DNA from: Rhineura floridana
Lineage: Eukaryota; Chordata; Lepidosauria; Squamata; Rhineuridae
Assembly (NCBI RefSeq): GCF_030035675.1
Contig: NC_084493.1
Location: forward strand, 23,599,822 to 23,663,821
DNA length: 64,000 nucleotides
Direction of reading: 5' to 3'
A program made the translations under genes and the position numbers. The notes below the pieces were generated by a model. The model saw only the letters and a program-made list of their open reading frames with translations, was not told the origin of the DNA and did not search any database. Of this stretch, positions 21,190 through 32,471 are shown one piece after another (positions within the stretch are counted from its first letter, which is position 1; each line of letters starts with the position of its first letter).

Positions 21190-21790
21190 AGGCAAAACAA
21201 TAAAGGTGCCCTCTGTTTGTTAGAGCTGAAATGGAAAGTTGTCCAAATGAGAACATGGGTCAATTTCCCAAACTTGCTTTTTGAGCTAATGGATTCTATG
21301 TATACCTGGAAGAAAGCATTGCCTCAGCAAAATGGGGGGGGGAGTTTATTAGTAATAGCAGTGATGATTTTATCTCTTCCCTAATTAGAAAACAGCGGAT
21401 CACAGATGGGAGAAAGAGGAAGAGCTCATCTTCTGTTAATCTTGCAAATGCGGGCAGTGAATCAGCCGACGCTGTTTCTTTAATGAAAGGTCATTGGGTT
21501 ACCATCAGAGCTGATTTTAATGACTTGGCCTTGGGGCGGCTGTACAGTAGGAGAAGCTGAAGCAGTTTGTTTCAAAAATTCTTTCATTTATAAAACGTCC
21601 AGGCCAAAACGATTGACATGGTGACTTGGGTATCATTAGTGTGAGCTGTTGGAATTGCTGGTAATTAAAAGCTGGGTGCTGGGCTAAGACTATTTTTGTG
21701 ATCATGTTCTCTGCTTGCGCAACCATGTGCCTTGGTGTCTGTGGTTTTGTTTGGCTTGCAGGGTCTGCATGCAATTTCATGACTGCAGGT
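21190..21790. other. Low-copy non-coding stretch, possible regulatory sequence
   Basis: I see no repeat match within the window. The segment 21386-21780 is rich in homeodomain-type cores (CTAATTAG, GTAATTAAAAG) and has balanced base composition. It might be a conserved non-coding element. This is a guess from texture only. Confidence 0.25.
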
Positions 21791-21832
21791 AGAAATGGGG
21801 GATAAATTTAGTTCAGTTCACATTTATACAAC

Positions 21833-22085
21833 ATTCACACCATACATTTATTCCACTATTATTCCACTTTACACAGTCATGGCTTCCCTCAAAGAATCCT
21901 GGGAAGTGTAGTTTGTGAAGGGTGTTGAGAGTTGTTAGGAGACCCCATTTCCTCTCATAGAGCAACAATACCCAGAGTTCTCTGGGAAAAGAGACTGGCT
22001 ATTAAACCACTCGGAATCCCATTATTCTTTGGGGGAAGCAATGATAACAGTGGCATAACAGTGGAATAAATGTATGGTGTGAATT
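21833..22085. mobile_element. Palindromic DNA element with long inverted ends
   Basis: The ends ATTCACACCATACATTTATT and AATAAATGTATGGTGTGAAT are exact inverted copies of 20 bp, and pairing continues inward. The arms carry GAATCCTGGGAAGTGTAG and CAGAGTTCTCTGGG. Same family as 23834-24145 and 50645-51001. Confidence 0.8.
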
Positions 22086-22249
22086 CAGCCTTAGAGGAAG
22101 TGCTATAGTGGCAAATTCAGAAGTGCAGGGTCCCTTCATGATAGTCACAGCCAAACGCCTTCTAAGATTATACAATCTTTTAAGATGATATAATAATCTG
22201 GCCAGGTATGAATGCTGCTTTCTGCCTCTGTATCCTTGATAATGTCCTC

Positions 22250-22505
22250 TCCCACAAATGGAGATCCCTAGGAGCTAATCAGCATGAAAGAAGAATGTGT
22301 TAGAGTCTTCTCAGTGGCTGACTCACCTCCTTTCACTCTGATTTGCTCCAATCAGCAGGGAAGGACAAGGAAGCATATTAGAAGACTCTTCTCAGTAGCT
22401 AAAACATTCCCCTTTCATGCTTATTGGCTCATTGAGACATAGGGAACCTGCTGGGACCAGGCTCCCCCAAAAACAAGGGGGCTAAGACTCCCCAACCCTG
22501 GATGA
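22250..22505. repeat. Palindromic repeat (CCAATCAGC / GCTGATTGG family)
   Basis: It shares AGTCTTCTCAGTGGCTGACTC, TTTCACTCTGATTTGC and TCTTCTCAGTAGCTAA with 39300-39500, which lies in the other orientation. The two halves are inverted relative to each other. Probably a short DNA element. Confidence 0.6.
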
Positions 22506-22517
22506 CTACACCCTTGC

Positions 22518-22983
22518 TTAGAGATGAATCTGTCAGATTTACCCTTTCCGAAACAATATGAGAACAGAGTCACAACCATCCTTTGAAATTTGCACTTGTC
22601 CAGATTTTGTGATGCAGTTCTCCAACCAAACCTTGTTTACCCAACTGCATTTATTAGGGGAAATGTGCATAAAACAAATATGTTAATGAAACTAACATAC
22701 AAAAATAATATTACTATTTATGTCATTTAATGACTGCTTACTATCAAATAGATCTCAAAGTGGTTTGTGCATTATATTAGGTGAATGCTTACAAAAATGT
22801 GTGCATCACTCAAAATTGTATACAAAAACATGCTTATTAGGAGAAATTTGCACTAAAATGCTGAAGAATTTTCATGAGGATTTTAAAAAAATCACAAATT
22901 GCTGCAGAAATGTGGGGAACTGAAGTTAAGATTGGAAAAATGAGGAACTGAGAGAGACAAAATTAACAGATCCTTCCATCCCT
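22518..22983 (+). mobile_element. AT-rich TIR element, family M, about 450 bp
   Basis: A family of about ten copies here. Diagnostic order: CACTTTCCGAAACA-like, GCAGTTCTCCAACCAAA, GAAAATAACATACAAAA, TTATTAGGAGAAATTTGCAC, AAAATGCTGAAGAATTTTCA, and GATCCTTCCATCCCT at the end. Better copies begin AGGGATGG and end CCATCCCT. No ORF is present. Confidence 0.75.
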
Positions 22984-23024
22984 AGCTTGCTCCCCTATTT
23001 GCTGTCTTGTCTAAATTAATTTGG

Positions 23025-23200
23025 GAAGAGGCCATACAGCTCAGAATGAGAGAGCACATTTTGAAGGACACATAAGATCCTCTGTTCAGTCCCTGGCATC
23101 CCAGATGAGAGGATCAGGTAGGGATCTAATAGGAAAGGGATCTCTTCTCTAGACTACTGCCAATCAAAGTAGACCCATATACTTGGTTTAAGACCTGGCT
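23025..23200 (+). mobile_element. Degenerate tRNA-headed SINE
   Basis: CATACAGCTCAGAATGAGAG (A box remnant), TTCAGTCCCTGGCATC (B box) and CTACTGCCAATCAAAGTAG are eroded versions of the SINE at 25330. Confidence 0.55.
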
Positions 23201-23264
23201 TCTCTGGTTAAATCCACACTCTGGATGGGAAACACATCTCCCTTCAGATCCTGGCCTTACTGCA

Positions 23265-23400
23265 TTTGCTGCTGATTAATTTCTGGGCTCAATTCAAAGT
23301 GCTGTTTTTGACCTATTAAGCCTTATTCAGCTCAGAACCTTAGGGGCCTTCTCTCTCAACCTGAACCTACCTGCACCCTGCATTTGTCATATGTGGGAGC
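23265..23400 (+). pseudogene. Small L2 ORF2 C-terminal fragment
   Basis: Frames give WAQFKVLFLTY and GAFSLNLNLP, matching the L2 segment FRARFKVLVLTYKAL at 36390-36430. Only about 45 codons are recognisable and stops interrupt them. Confidence 0.5.
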
Positions 23401-23559
23401 CAGAGACACATGTGGCTTAATCAGCAGCAGTAGGGATGCTGGAGGATTTCATTCAGTCTGGGGGTTTTTTAAGTGAAACAACCTGATTCACACTTTCCTA
23501 GACTGTGCTATGTACATCAGATCAGAATGCCCTTACCTTCTGTTTTTGCATTACTCCAG

Positions 23560-23822
23560 ATTCTGGGAGAGAGTGCTTAGCTCAAAAAAAGTGTACCAAA
23601 TTTGCCTATCAAGCTGCATATTTTAGGCTAAAGTGTATACAAACATGTGCATTTTAGGTGAAAATGTGTACCAAAGTGATCAATTTCATGGTAGAATGCA
23701 CACAAAAATGCATAGTGAAATAATTCCATTCAAATATAACATTATGTGAAAATGTGAATTTTTGTGCTTTAAAAAAAAAATCATAGATTGGTGCAGAAAT
23801 GGGACACACACGAATGAACACA
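23560..23822 (+). mobile_element. Partial, diverged family M element
   Basis: Repeated GTGTATACAAACATGTGCAT and GAAAATGTGTACCAAAG motifs and an ATTGGTGCAGAAATGGGA end place it in family M. The terminus is missing. Confidence 0.5.
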
Positions 23823-23833
23823 TATTAAATGGA

Positions 23834-24145
23834 GGCCACATCCACACTATACAAATAAAGCAATATTATACCACTTTCACAGACATGGCTTCCCCCCAAG
23901 AATCCTGGGAACTATATAGTTTGTTAAGGGTGCTGTGAGTTGTCAGGAGACCCCTATTCCCCAGAGTTTCCTTGGAAGAGGGATTAGTTGCTAAACCACT
24001 TTGGAAATTGTAGTTCCATGAGTGAAACAGCGGCCTTCTGACACTTGGCATCCTTAATGAGCTATAGCTCCCAGGATTCTTGGGGGCAAGCCATAACTGT
24101 TTAATGTGGTATTATACTGCTTGAAATATATGGTGCGGATGAGGG
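23834..24145. mobile_element. Palindromic DNA element (TTCCCAGGATTC arms)
   Basis: CATGGCTTCCCCCCAAGAATCC and the inverted GGATTCTTGGGGGCAAGCCAT form the outer arms, and the ends are CATCCACACTATA and ATATGGTGCGGATG. Same family as 21833-22085. Confidence 0.75.
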
Positions 24146-24329
24146 CTGACACAATGTGAAAATCCTATCCAGCAGGTCTTCTGTCAGAGGCCCAATAACC
24201 TGCAATGTTGCTCTAGGGCTGGTTTGGGCCCTGCAAGGAGGGTGGGCCAACTGAAATAGCCCTGCAGGGAGGTGTAAGGCGTAAGCCCAGGGCTGATGTC
24301 AGACTATTGGGGTCCTCCAGCATGGTGCT

Positions 24330-24370
24330 ACTTAGCCCACACACACACACACACATACATACACACACAT
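24330..24370. repeat. CA/CATA microsatellite
   Basis: A run of CACACACACACACACA, then CATACATACACACACA. Confidence 0.9.
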
Positions 24371-24868
24371 CATATCCCCAACGCAGCCACACTTTTTCCC
24401 CACTCCTGCCACGGCTGCAGCAGCAATAGTTACCAACTTCCTGGCTGGTGCCCCCAGGAGACATTTTAGGGTTGGGTAAGCAGCAGTGCTGCTTCTGAAT
24501 GATAGCAAAGGCTGGCCAGGATTTCAGTATACTCAAAAAACAGTCCATAGAGTTCATAGATCGATGGCCCAGGGCATTGTATTTCTTCGGTCTATGGGCT
24601 GTGGCTCTGAGTTTCATTGCCCAGTGATTAAACAGCTGCAGAAGGGCGGGGGTGACAAGGTGCTCTGTAAGGCATCCCTGTCAGGTTTGGGCTGGTGATG
24701 GCCCATTCTGAGCCACTGGGACCATCAGCCAGTGCCCGACCTGGTCAGTTACTAATACCAGGCCTGCCTAAGCCTCACCTCCATGGAAGAGTTTGTCAGG
24801 AGCCATCGAGAATGTAAGTGGGGGCCCTCCATTCCAAGTGCCCCATTTCCTTGTCAATGATGTCCAGC

Positions 24869-25129
24869 TTAGATGGTTTTAACAGAGAATTAGACAAATT
24901 CATGGAGTATAGTTGTATCCGTGCCTATTAACTACAGTAGTAAAGTGGAACCTTCACATTCAGAGGCAGCGTATGTCTGCATACCAGCAGCTGTGGGGTA
25001 ATGGGGAGGATTGACTTTATGACTCGCTTGTGGCCTTCCTGGAGGGATCTATTTGACCATAACGGGATGCAGGATGCTGTGCTAGATCGTCCTTAGGTCC
25101 AATCCAGCAAGGCTCTCCTTATGTTCTTG
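24869..25129 (+). mobile_element. CR1 LINE 3' end fragment (old)
   Basis: It follows the CR1 3' pattern: GATGGTTTTAACAGAGAATT, GACAAATTCATGGAG, a middle part carrying GAGGCAG, CAGGATGCTGTGCTAGAT, then AATCCAGCAAGGCTCTCC and TTATGTTCTT. Diverged compared with 29480-29912. Confidence 0.7.
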
Positions 25130-25329
25130 CCACCTTGGGGATTCAGGGTTTTTGCTTTTCAAATGTCAGGATTGCTTTGTTGGATCAGATCCCAGGTCCA
25201 TCTGGGTCTAAAAGAGTGTTCCCAGCACTGGCCACCCAGATGCCTTTGCAGATGTCAATGTGGTGTCTGTTTTTGGAGTGACGGGATGCATATTGCTAAC
25301 CCCTTGGTAATGTCAGCGCCCAGGACCTT

Positions 25330-25525
25330 GGGGAAGGGCTGTAGCTCAGTGGTAGAGCATCTGCCTTGCATGCAGAAGGTCCCAGGTTCGATCCCTGGCA
25401 TCTCCAGGTAGGGCTGGGAGAGAGCCCTGCCTGAAAAACCTGGATGGTTGCTGCCAGTCAGTGTAGAAAATACTGGGCTGGATGGTTCAGTGGTCTGACT
25501 GGGTATAAAGTGGCTTCCTGCATTT
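25330..25525 (+). mobile_element. tRNA-Ala-derived SINE, best preserved copy
   Basis: The head folds as a tRNA: D arm GCTCAGTGGTAGAGC, anticodon arm TCTGC-CTTGCAT-GCAGA (anticodon TGC, Ala) and T arm CCAGGTTCGATCCCTGG. The acceptor stem has two mismatches. The body TGCTGCCAGTCAGTGTAG and GGCTGGATGG follows. Because the body is shared by many copies, it is a SINE and not a tRNA gene. Confidence 0.85.
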
Positions 25526-25529
25526 CTTC

Positions 25530-26230
25530 CTATATTTTTCACTGTTCTTTCCTGCATTTCTGCCCAAAGAACATGGCCAAGCCCCTGCGAATCCCTCTCC
25601 CAACCCACTCGGTATTTTCAAGGACCCTTGCCGGTGTTTTACAGCAAATATTTCCGATGAAACTGGGGAGGAGGTTAACGCAAAGGCGAGGAGGCCCAAA
25701 TTGAGTTGAGATGCCGTTAATCACGAAGGCTTATGCATAATTCAGCAGGCCAGGATTTCTGATTTCACACCAACTGTGGAACGGGAGGGAGGGGTGAGGC
25801 AAACAGTTCCATAGGCAGAGGGGCCAGAGAAGAGGAGATGTTAATCTGAATGATTGCCTTGGGCCTTTTTGGGGAGGGTGTCCAAAAACTGCAGGGCCTG
25901 CACAAAAGCCCCTGGCCCTTTCTCCCACGCTCCCTCTCTTCCTTGCATGCACGTTCTTATGCCTAATCATCCCAATTGCCATCATGTGTAAATTGGAAAG
26001 AAACTCCCCCTGTTTCAATGCAACGGTACCGCAGAATGCAAGAAGCAGAGCCAGCCTGGATTTTATTTTTTTTATTTTTTGAGCACCCATTGCCATGGCG
26101 ACAAGACTCCCAGCAAGGCAGTGCAAACAGGAGTGTGGGATGAAGATGCAGCCTTGTGTTCAGGGAACTACCCTACGGCAGCTCTGTGAATCGGGGGGTG
26201 ACGATCATTTCTTCTAGCCTAATGCAAACT
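25530..26230. other. Low-copy non-coding stretch
   Basis: No repeat match within the window over most of 25560-26130. It has motifs such as TTATGCATAATTCAGC and CCATTGCCATGGCGACAAG (an RFX-like X box, GTTGCCATGG type). The reading frames are not exon-like. A possible regulatory region, inferred only. Confidence 0.25.
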
Positions 26231-26451
26231 TCTTTGTTTATTGCATTTATTTCATGCCCAAGGTGGCACGCACAGTTCTGTAGTCCCCCCCCTCACTTTA
26301 ACCTCACAACCATCCTGTGAGGTGGGTTAGACACAGAGGTAGGAGGCTGACCCAAGGCCACTCAGGGAACTTCAGGGGCCAAGACAGATTTAAACACTGG
26401 GCCTCCTCAGTGTTAACCAGAAACTCCAACCACTACCCCACACTGGCGCTC
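26231..26451 (-). mobile_element. tRNA-headed SINE, second family
   Basis: On the minus strand: GGGTAGTGGTTGGAGT (A box), a weak B box, CTAACCCACCTCACAGG, then CACCTTGGGCATGAAATAAA and an ATAAA tail. Same family as 33215-33388 and the SINE at 54468-54985. Confidence 0.75.
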
Positions 26452-26455
26452 TAGA

Positions 26456-26943
26456 ATTGGATGGAGAACTTCAGGTCTAGGGCCTGAATGTGCCTCCTTA
26501 GCTAGCTTTCGGGTCTTTCCCTAGGCCACACCCCTCTATCCAGGCCACACCTCCCATCAGCCAAGCTCCATACCTCCTTGAGTGCTTTTGGCTGGCTATG
26601 ATGTGTCCTTGAACTCTGATAATGCCTCTTGCTTGCCTAGATGGAGGAAGGAGGGGTGTGTGGGCATGTGCAGAAACTTCTGACTTTTGCATAGCTGGAA
26701 TGCACAGTGGTGGCTGGTGGCTCCATGTCAGTGGGGCAGTGGAATCTGCTCCGGGCTTTAGTCTGAACTTTCAAAGAGTTGTTCAAGGTGCTTTGCCACC
26801 AGTCACCACTGGCCTAATGTCCAAAGGTCAGAGTCACATGCTTTGCTGCACCCACTTTTGCCTCTGCCCACCACTGGCATGCAGGCTCTGGAAGATGGCC
26901 CACAAGAGAATACAAGAGGCTGCAGAAAGGTTCCTCACTCCTG
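26456..26943 (+). mobile_element. hAT-type short element (GGGGAACCTC ... AGGTTCC family), holding a nested element
   Basis: It shares CTTGAGTGCTTTTGGCTGGC, ATGTGTCCTTGAACTCTGA and GGAAGATGGCCCACAAGAG with 36076-37027, 54492-54797 and 57514-57810. It ends AGGTTCCTCACTCCTG. The element at 26705-26811 interrupts it. Confidence 0.7.
26705..26811. mobile_element. Truncated CAGTGGTGG palindromic element
   Basis: The left arm (CAGTGGTGGCTGGTGGCTCC to GTTCAAGGTGC) is whole. The right arm is reduced to CCACCAGTCACCACTG. Confidence 0.7.
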
Positions 26944-27785
26944 CTCTTGAACATATATCTAGAACATACTTCAGGATTACTATCCCATACTGTGAAGTGT
27001 GCACATCTTATCTTTCCACTGGCTCCATGATCTTTGATTGTCTCTGAAGCACCATTTGGGTTGTTCATCCACTAAGCAGGGCGATCATACAACCTCCCTC
27101 CAGCATCAGGACAGGATTAGTGAGGCATCCACTGGGGATGCATTATGAGCTAAATGTACTATGAAACACCACCACTCCCCAAAAAATCTGGATTCTGTAC
27201 CCCCAAAATAGAACTCTGCAAACGGAACAGTTCAGCATATCAATATATGCTAACTAGGGGAAGGGGCATGAAAATTTACCAGCTTTTTCCACAGCCATAA
27301 GGACTAGAAGCTTGCTTTAGCTTTTAAAAAAAAAAAAAAAGCTGATGAACTCCAGATGTTCAGTTCTGTGCCTACTTCCAGATTCCTCCATTGCATTGAC
27401 CTTATTTATTTATCATATCCATCCCACCAAGAGCTCAAGGTGGCGTACATACATTTTACTTATAACTTCTAAAACAGGGTTTCTACATGCCTATTCACCA
27501 CACTTTGCCTGTAATGTTGAGTGGTGACTTGAACATCCAAAACACCTTTTTGGATCAAGTGTCTGTCTCACCTCATCTCTGCTGGAGTTTCCCAAGGATG
27601 AGCTGACATCCGGCACAATACTTTACAGTAAAGCGGCTCATACAATCAGCTACAACAACTGGGAAGTGTACATACATATATGTGTGAATCAGCATTCAAC
27701 ACATTTACTTTGGGATGACTTTTGAGGGCTTGAAGTTAAACCCAGGGAGTCTTTAGGAAAGCCTAGTGAGCTAGAAAGGTTAAAT
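26944..27785. other. No recognised feature
   Basis: Non-coding. A short poly(A) lies near 27326-27340 and a possible SINE-like piece (CATATCCATCCCACC, minus strand) near 27410-27440. There is no gene. Confidence 0.35.
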
Positions 27786-27909
27786 CAGGAGTAACCAGAA
27801 TGGGTGGTCTACAACTCCCATCACCCCTGACCGTTGGCCATCCTGGCTGGGGCTGATGGGAGCTGGAGTCTTCCAACAATGTCTGGAGGCACCTGTTTGG
27901 CTACCCCTG
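27786..27909. mobile_element. hAT-type palindromic element
   Basis: It starts CAGGAGTAACC and ends GGCTACCCCTG. The inner parts ACAACTCCCATCACCCCTG and GGCTGGGGCTGATGGGAGCT form the known palindrome. Confidence 0.75.
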
Positions 27910-28529
27910 GGTTCAATAATTGCATAGTACTGTTCCCCCAGCAGCGACCAAACATCAGCATCTGAACTTCTTCTGTTGACTCGCCCCTTTATTCTCCCTC
28001 CAGTTTCCCAACAAAAAAGCAGCGAGCTAGGCTTGTTTTTGACAGCCAGGTGCACAGTTGACCAGCCCTGTTATTTGATCAGGTCTCTTAATGAGCTTTC
28101 CTCCGTCAATCAGGCTCAGTGAAGCAAAACCAGCCGTTGTTTTGGGAGATCATGTATGGAGCAACCCCCACCGTAGGCTGTGCCAGTTCAAGGGCACATT
28201 CTAGTCAGGCAAAAACAATCAAGGAAGGTGCGAAGTGGGGCTAGTGAGGGGATTGCTTCAAGAGAGGGTGTGGTGTGGGGAGAGTCCCAAGGGCCAGATA
28301 GAGAGGGTAATACGTGACCCAAAGTTCCCCACCCCTGCCCTAGATTCTAAGGTCTCCAGTGCAAGTGCTGCACCAAAGGCCTCCTTGTGACAAATTCCTT
28401 AGAACATGCTCAAAGAGGCCTTAGCTCCTCTGGGCATACCCTGAGTAGATTGTTAACATCTACTCTGAATTCCACCATCATTTGAGTTTTGGAAGAGATA
28501 AAATCAAGAGCCAGAGGGTTGCAGCCAAT
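27910..28529. other. No recognised feature
   Basis: Apart from a short GTTCCCCACCCCTG piece near 28323-28340 that resembles a hAT-type end, nothing is recognised. Confidence 0.35.
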
Positions 28530-28620
28530 TCCTATTCAGAGCAGAACCATTGAAATGAATGGACCTATCCATTAACTTCAGTGGGACTACTCTAAGTAGG
28601 GCTAGTGTTGAATAGCACCC
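28530..28620. repeat. Old interspersed repeat fragment
   Basis: TTGAAATGAATGGACCTATC, CTTCAGTGGGACTACTC and AAGTAGGGCTAG are related to 1058-1185 and 36290-36355. Confidence 0.5.
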
Positions 28621-29479
28621 AATGTTTCCAGGCAGGTGCAAGCTCCTCACTTTCTATACACACCCCAACACACACTTCAAGGGGTAGACCTTTGTGTTCT
28701 GCACAGGGCTAGCTGTCGGTTTGAGAGGTCCCTTGGCAAAGCACCCTTCCTGCATCACTGGGGCCCTGGCAGCAGGGGTCAGCAGCAGCAGCACACTGAT
28801 CACCTGGGAACTACCATTCCCACTTTCCCACAATGCCCCACAGTGACACAACATGAGGGGCATTCTGGGAAATTAAAATGGCAGCTGCCAGCTCCAGCCA
28901 CTCAGTGCTGACCAGAGCACCTGAAACAAAGTGTTTCAAGGTGAGCAAAGGGCAAGTGTAAATTCTTCAAAGGGGCCCCAACAACTGCCTGAGAGGGCCA
29001 CATGCTGGCGCTGGGCATAGTTGTGTGCACCAAGGCGGCTCCACACAGGGCACATTACAGTAGTTAAGTAACCTGCCAGTGCTTTATTGCAAAGCATCTG
29101 CCATTTTCTAGGTTGCTTGTGGTTTCATAAAAGCTTTCCCAAGCAGTGGTGTGAGAATTAATGAGGCTTTGCTGTTAGTTCAGTGCATACACCATCCCAC
29201 TCTACTGGAATATCCCATAAGCAATGCAAACACCTTCCTCTCCACCACCCCAGTGACTGTATAATTACCTGGGGGAAAGGCACAAGTCTATATGAACTCT
29301 ATTTTTGCACACAATAACTATGGATTTGCATTTCAGGGCAATTTTACTACACTCTCCAGGCCGCTGAGGTCAGCTCAGCCTTGAGCAGAATGCTTTATGC
29401 AGCCCCCCCCCCGACATGTCACATGTGCCCACAACCTAAATTGCTGGGCTGCCTCCTCTCACATATCTATGCATCATCT
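28621..29479. other. No recognised feature
   Basis: Non-coding, GC-moderate sequence. No exon-like frame and no repeat I can name. Confidence 0.35.
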
Positions 29480-29912
29480 ATAGCATGGAGAAAGTGAATA
29501 CAGAAAAGTTTTTCTCCCTCTCTCATAACACTGGAACTTGTGGACATCCAATGAAGCTGAATGCTGGAATATTCAGGGCAAACAAAAGAAAGTCCTTTGC
29601 ACAGTTAAACTATGGAATTCGCTCCCCCAAGTGATGGCTACTAACTTGGATGGCTTTAAAAGAAGATTAAACAAATTCATGGAGGATAAAGCTATCAGTG
29701 GCTACTAGCCGTGATCCTATCCTCTGCCTCCATAGCTGGAGGCAGAATGCTTCCGAATACCAGTTGCTGGAAACCACAGGAAGGGAAAGTGCTCTTGCGT
29801 TCAGGTCCTGCTTGCAGGCTCCCTACAGGCATCTGGTTGGCCACTGTGAGAACAGGATGCTGGACTAGATGGGCCATTGGCCTGATCCAGCAGGCTCTTC
29901 TTATATTATTAT
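29480..29912 (+). mobile_element. CR1 LINE 3' end
   Basis: The last codons of ORF2 are visible (FFSLSHNTGT, then a frame change to DGFKRRLNKFMEDKAISGY and stop). A 3' UTR follows with ATACCAGTTGCTGGAAACC, TTGGCCACTGTGAGAACAGG, CTGGACTAGATGGGCC and CCTGATCCAGCAGGCTCTTC. Strongly 5'-truncated, as usual for CR1. Confidence 0.85.
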
Positions 29913-30004
29913 CTGGATCCAACCAGATTCTGGAGTGTGCTTTGGATATCAGCTAGAATGAGAAAGAGACCCTCTGAACATGAGAACACACCTGCAGTAT
30001 TGGC

Positions 30005-30145
30005 CAAACCACATCTAGCCCATCTAGTCCAGCATCCTGTTCTCACAGTGGCCAATCAGATCCCTATAGGAAGCCCACAAGCAGAACATGAGCATGATAT
30101 TCCCCACGTGCAGTTCCCAGCAACTGGTATTCAGAGAGCTGTAAT
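30005..30145 (-). mobile_element. CR1 LINE 3' UTR fragment, antisense
   Basis: CCCATCTAGTCCAGCATCC, TGTTCTCACAGTGGCCAAT and CAGCAACTGGTATTCAGA are the reverse complement of the 29480-29912 UTR. Confidence 0.85.
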
Positions 30146-30183
30146 GGGGATGAGTGTGGTGTGTTCCTACATACATGTTTGTA

Positions 30184-30262
30184 TGTGTGTGTGTGTGAGA
30201 GAGAGAGAGGGGGGGGGGAGAGGGAGGGAGGGGGAGGGAGGGAGCGAGAGCGAGCGAGCTGT
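30184..30262. repeat. GT / GA / GGGA microsatellite
   Basis: GTGTGTGTGTGTGAGAGAGA passes into a G-rich run and GGGAGGGAGGG units, then GCGAGC repeats. Confidence 0.9.
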
Positions 30263-30536
30263 GTGCTTGCATATGTTCTGCCTAGTCTGCATGTATGTTT
30301 GTGTGCTGACCATCTGCTGTATAGGGGAGTATGCATGTATGGAAAAGAGCATGTGTGTCCAGTGACATGTGGTCCACAGAAGGTTAGGCATCCTTTAATA
30401 GGACCATTGACCGACTCCTGCTCCAACTACTACGCCATGCTGCCTCTCCATATGATATTTATTGACAACAGTCCAGTAGAGACATCTCTGCATTACAAGA
30501 CATCGCTTGTAATCTCAGTCCGGTAGAGACATTTCA

Positions 30537-31257
30537 ATTGGATGGCTTTAAAGGAGGTTTAGACAAATTCATGGAGGATATGGCTACTGATGGCTGCTAA
30601 CCATGATGGCTGTGTTCTTCTTCCACTGTCAGAGGCAGTGAATTAGGAACGGGCAACAAATTCAATTCAGCTTGCATTTCAAGCCGAATCTCTCAAATTC
30701 ACACTTTCCAATATAACATGGGGACCGTAGTGCAGCCATCCTTCAAAATTCACACTTATTCAAATTCTGCAATGCAGTTCGCCAACCAAATAATGTTTAC
30801 AAAAATGCATATGTTAGAGGAACATATGCATAAAATGACTACATGAGTGAAAATAACATACAAAATGCACTATATGATGAGAAATTGCTTGCAAGAATTG
30901 TACATTAATCAAAACTGCCTAACAAAATGTATTTATTAGGAGAAATTCACGCTAAAATGTGGGAGAACTTTCATGATCATTTTTTGTAGGAAAAAAACCC
31001 AGCAGATTGCTGTAGAAATGGGAAAAACTGAATCTAAGACTGGAAAAATGAGAAAGTGAGAGAGCCGAAACTGACAGACCTTTCCATCCCTATTCTGAAT
31101 GCCAGTTGCTGGAAACCGCAGGAGGGAAGCGTGCTATTGCACTCAGGTCTTGCTTGTGGGCTTCCCGTAACAGGCATCTGGTTGGCCACTGTGAGAGCTG
31201 GAGGCTGGACTAGACAGGCCACTGGCCTGATCCAGCCAGGCTCTCCTTGTGTTCTTA
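30537..31257 (+). mobile_element. CR1 LINE 3' end split by a family M element
   Basis: The left part has GATGGCTTTAAAGGAGG and GACAAATTCATGGAGG. The right part (31092-31257) has TGCCAGTTGCTGGAAACC, TTGGCCACTGTGAGAGC and CCTGATCCAGCCAGGCTCTC. The M element at 30644-31091 lies between, so it is the younger insertion. Confidence 0.85.
30644..31091 (+). mobile_element. Family M element inside CR1
   Basis: A full-length copy: AGGAACGGGCAACAAATTC start, CAAGCCGAATCTCTC, TTATTAGGAGAAATTCACGC, and CTTTCCATCCCT end. Confidence 0.8.
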
Positions 31258-31801
31258 CAATGGGAGGATCAGGGTTGCACCTCCTGGCTCTGGTCCCGAA
31301 TTTGTTGCATTGCTGGTACCACTTGCACTGGGGCTACATGCAAATATCTGAAGGCAAACTACCCATTACATTCATCACACTTTAAAAAGAAATTAAAGCA
31401 TTCTTAAAGCTGCCTCTTTTCTTTTGGAGGAAAAGCAGCTGTGTGCAGTTCACATCTTGAGCCACATTCCTGATCCAGTTCAGGGAGCTGCATTACATTT
31501 TCCCACTGAAAATACCCCTCCCCCATCAGCAGTTATTTGCCCCAAAGGTGGTGCAACTGATATCTCTGGGAGCAAATAGGAATTGGTTATGTGAGTATGT
31601 TTCCTATGCAGAGCACAGCCACAATTGTTGCAAGATACTACAGATCATGTGTAGGAAGCTTGCTTACCATGCCTACATGCATTTAGATGTTCACATGTAG
31701 GTGTGGGCCTGGGCTAAGGGTGCAACCATGATCTTCCCTCCATGCAGTCATTTCTACATGAAAGGAAGGAAAGACAGAAGGAACTTTTCATCTCTTTAAA
31801 G
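31258..31801. other. No recognised feature
   Basis: Non-coding sequence with no repeat match within the window. Confidence 0.35.
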
Positions 31802-31907
31802 CTGGTGGGGAACCTCTGGCCTACAGACCTAATTAAGCATGCTTAATTAATGCCTAATTAAGCATGCCAGATCTCCCATTATGGCCAAGGCCTGCCCGCC
31901 TGCCCTT

Positions 31908-32330
31908 AGGGATGTGAGAATTTGTCATTTTCAGTTTCTCAGTTTTCCATTCTTACATTTAGTTTTCCACATTTCCACATCAGTTTGCAATTTATTGGTT
32001 TTCGATTGTCCTCATCAATGTTTTAGTGCAAATTTTCACTTAATCTGCACATTTTTGTATGCAATCTTCCCCAATGTATATATTTTTGCAAAACAATTTC
32101 CCCTAATATATTGCATTGCTATGTTATTTTCATGAATATAAGCATTTATATGCACACTTTAGTATACGCATTTTTGTATTCATTGCTGGGCTGAAGAGCT
32201 GCATTGCAAAATTCAGAGAAGGGCAAATTGCAAAGGATGCATGTGTTTCAGTTTGGATATTGTTTTGGAATGTGCAAATTATTAAGTTTTCCATTAAATA
32301 CAAACTGAATTGAATTTCTCTCCCATACCT
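31908..32330 (-). mobile_element. Family M element, antisense
   Basis: The reverse complement of the M pattern, from AGGGATGTGAGAATTTG to TTGAATTTCTCTCCC. Confidence 0.75.
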
Positions 32331-32471
32331 ACCTGCCCTGCATCTGATGCCATATATGACATTAGGGGAGGGACAGGCAAAGATCTGCCTGGGTAGAAAA
32401 AGTTTGGAAAGCTCCTTGCAGACCATGCTGTGGGTGCCAACAATCAGCTCATTGTTGGGACTTCTGAGCAC

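Noticed and set aside
25338-25410. tRNA-Ala gene (TGC anticodon) suggested by good D, anticodon and T arms
   Set aside because: The acceptor stem has mismatches, and the same head plus body recurs at 46840, 50374, 55757 and antisense at 56212. It is a SINE head.
30024-30526. Several frames of 70-140 residues on both strands
   Set aside because: They are translations of CR1 3' UTR and a GT/GA/GGGA microsatellite.
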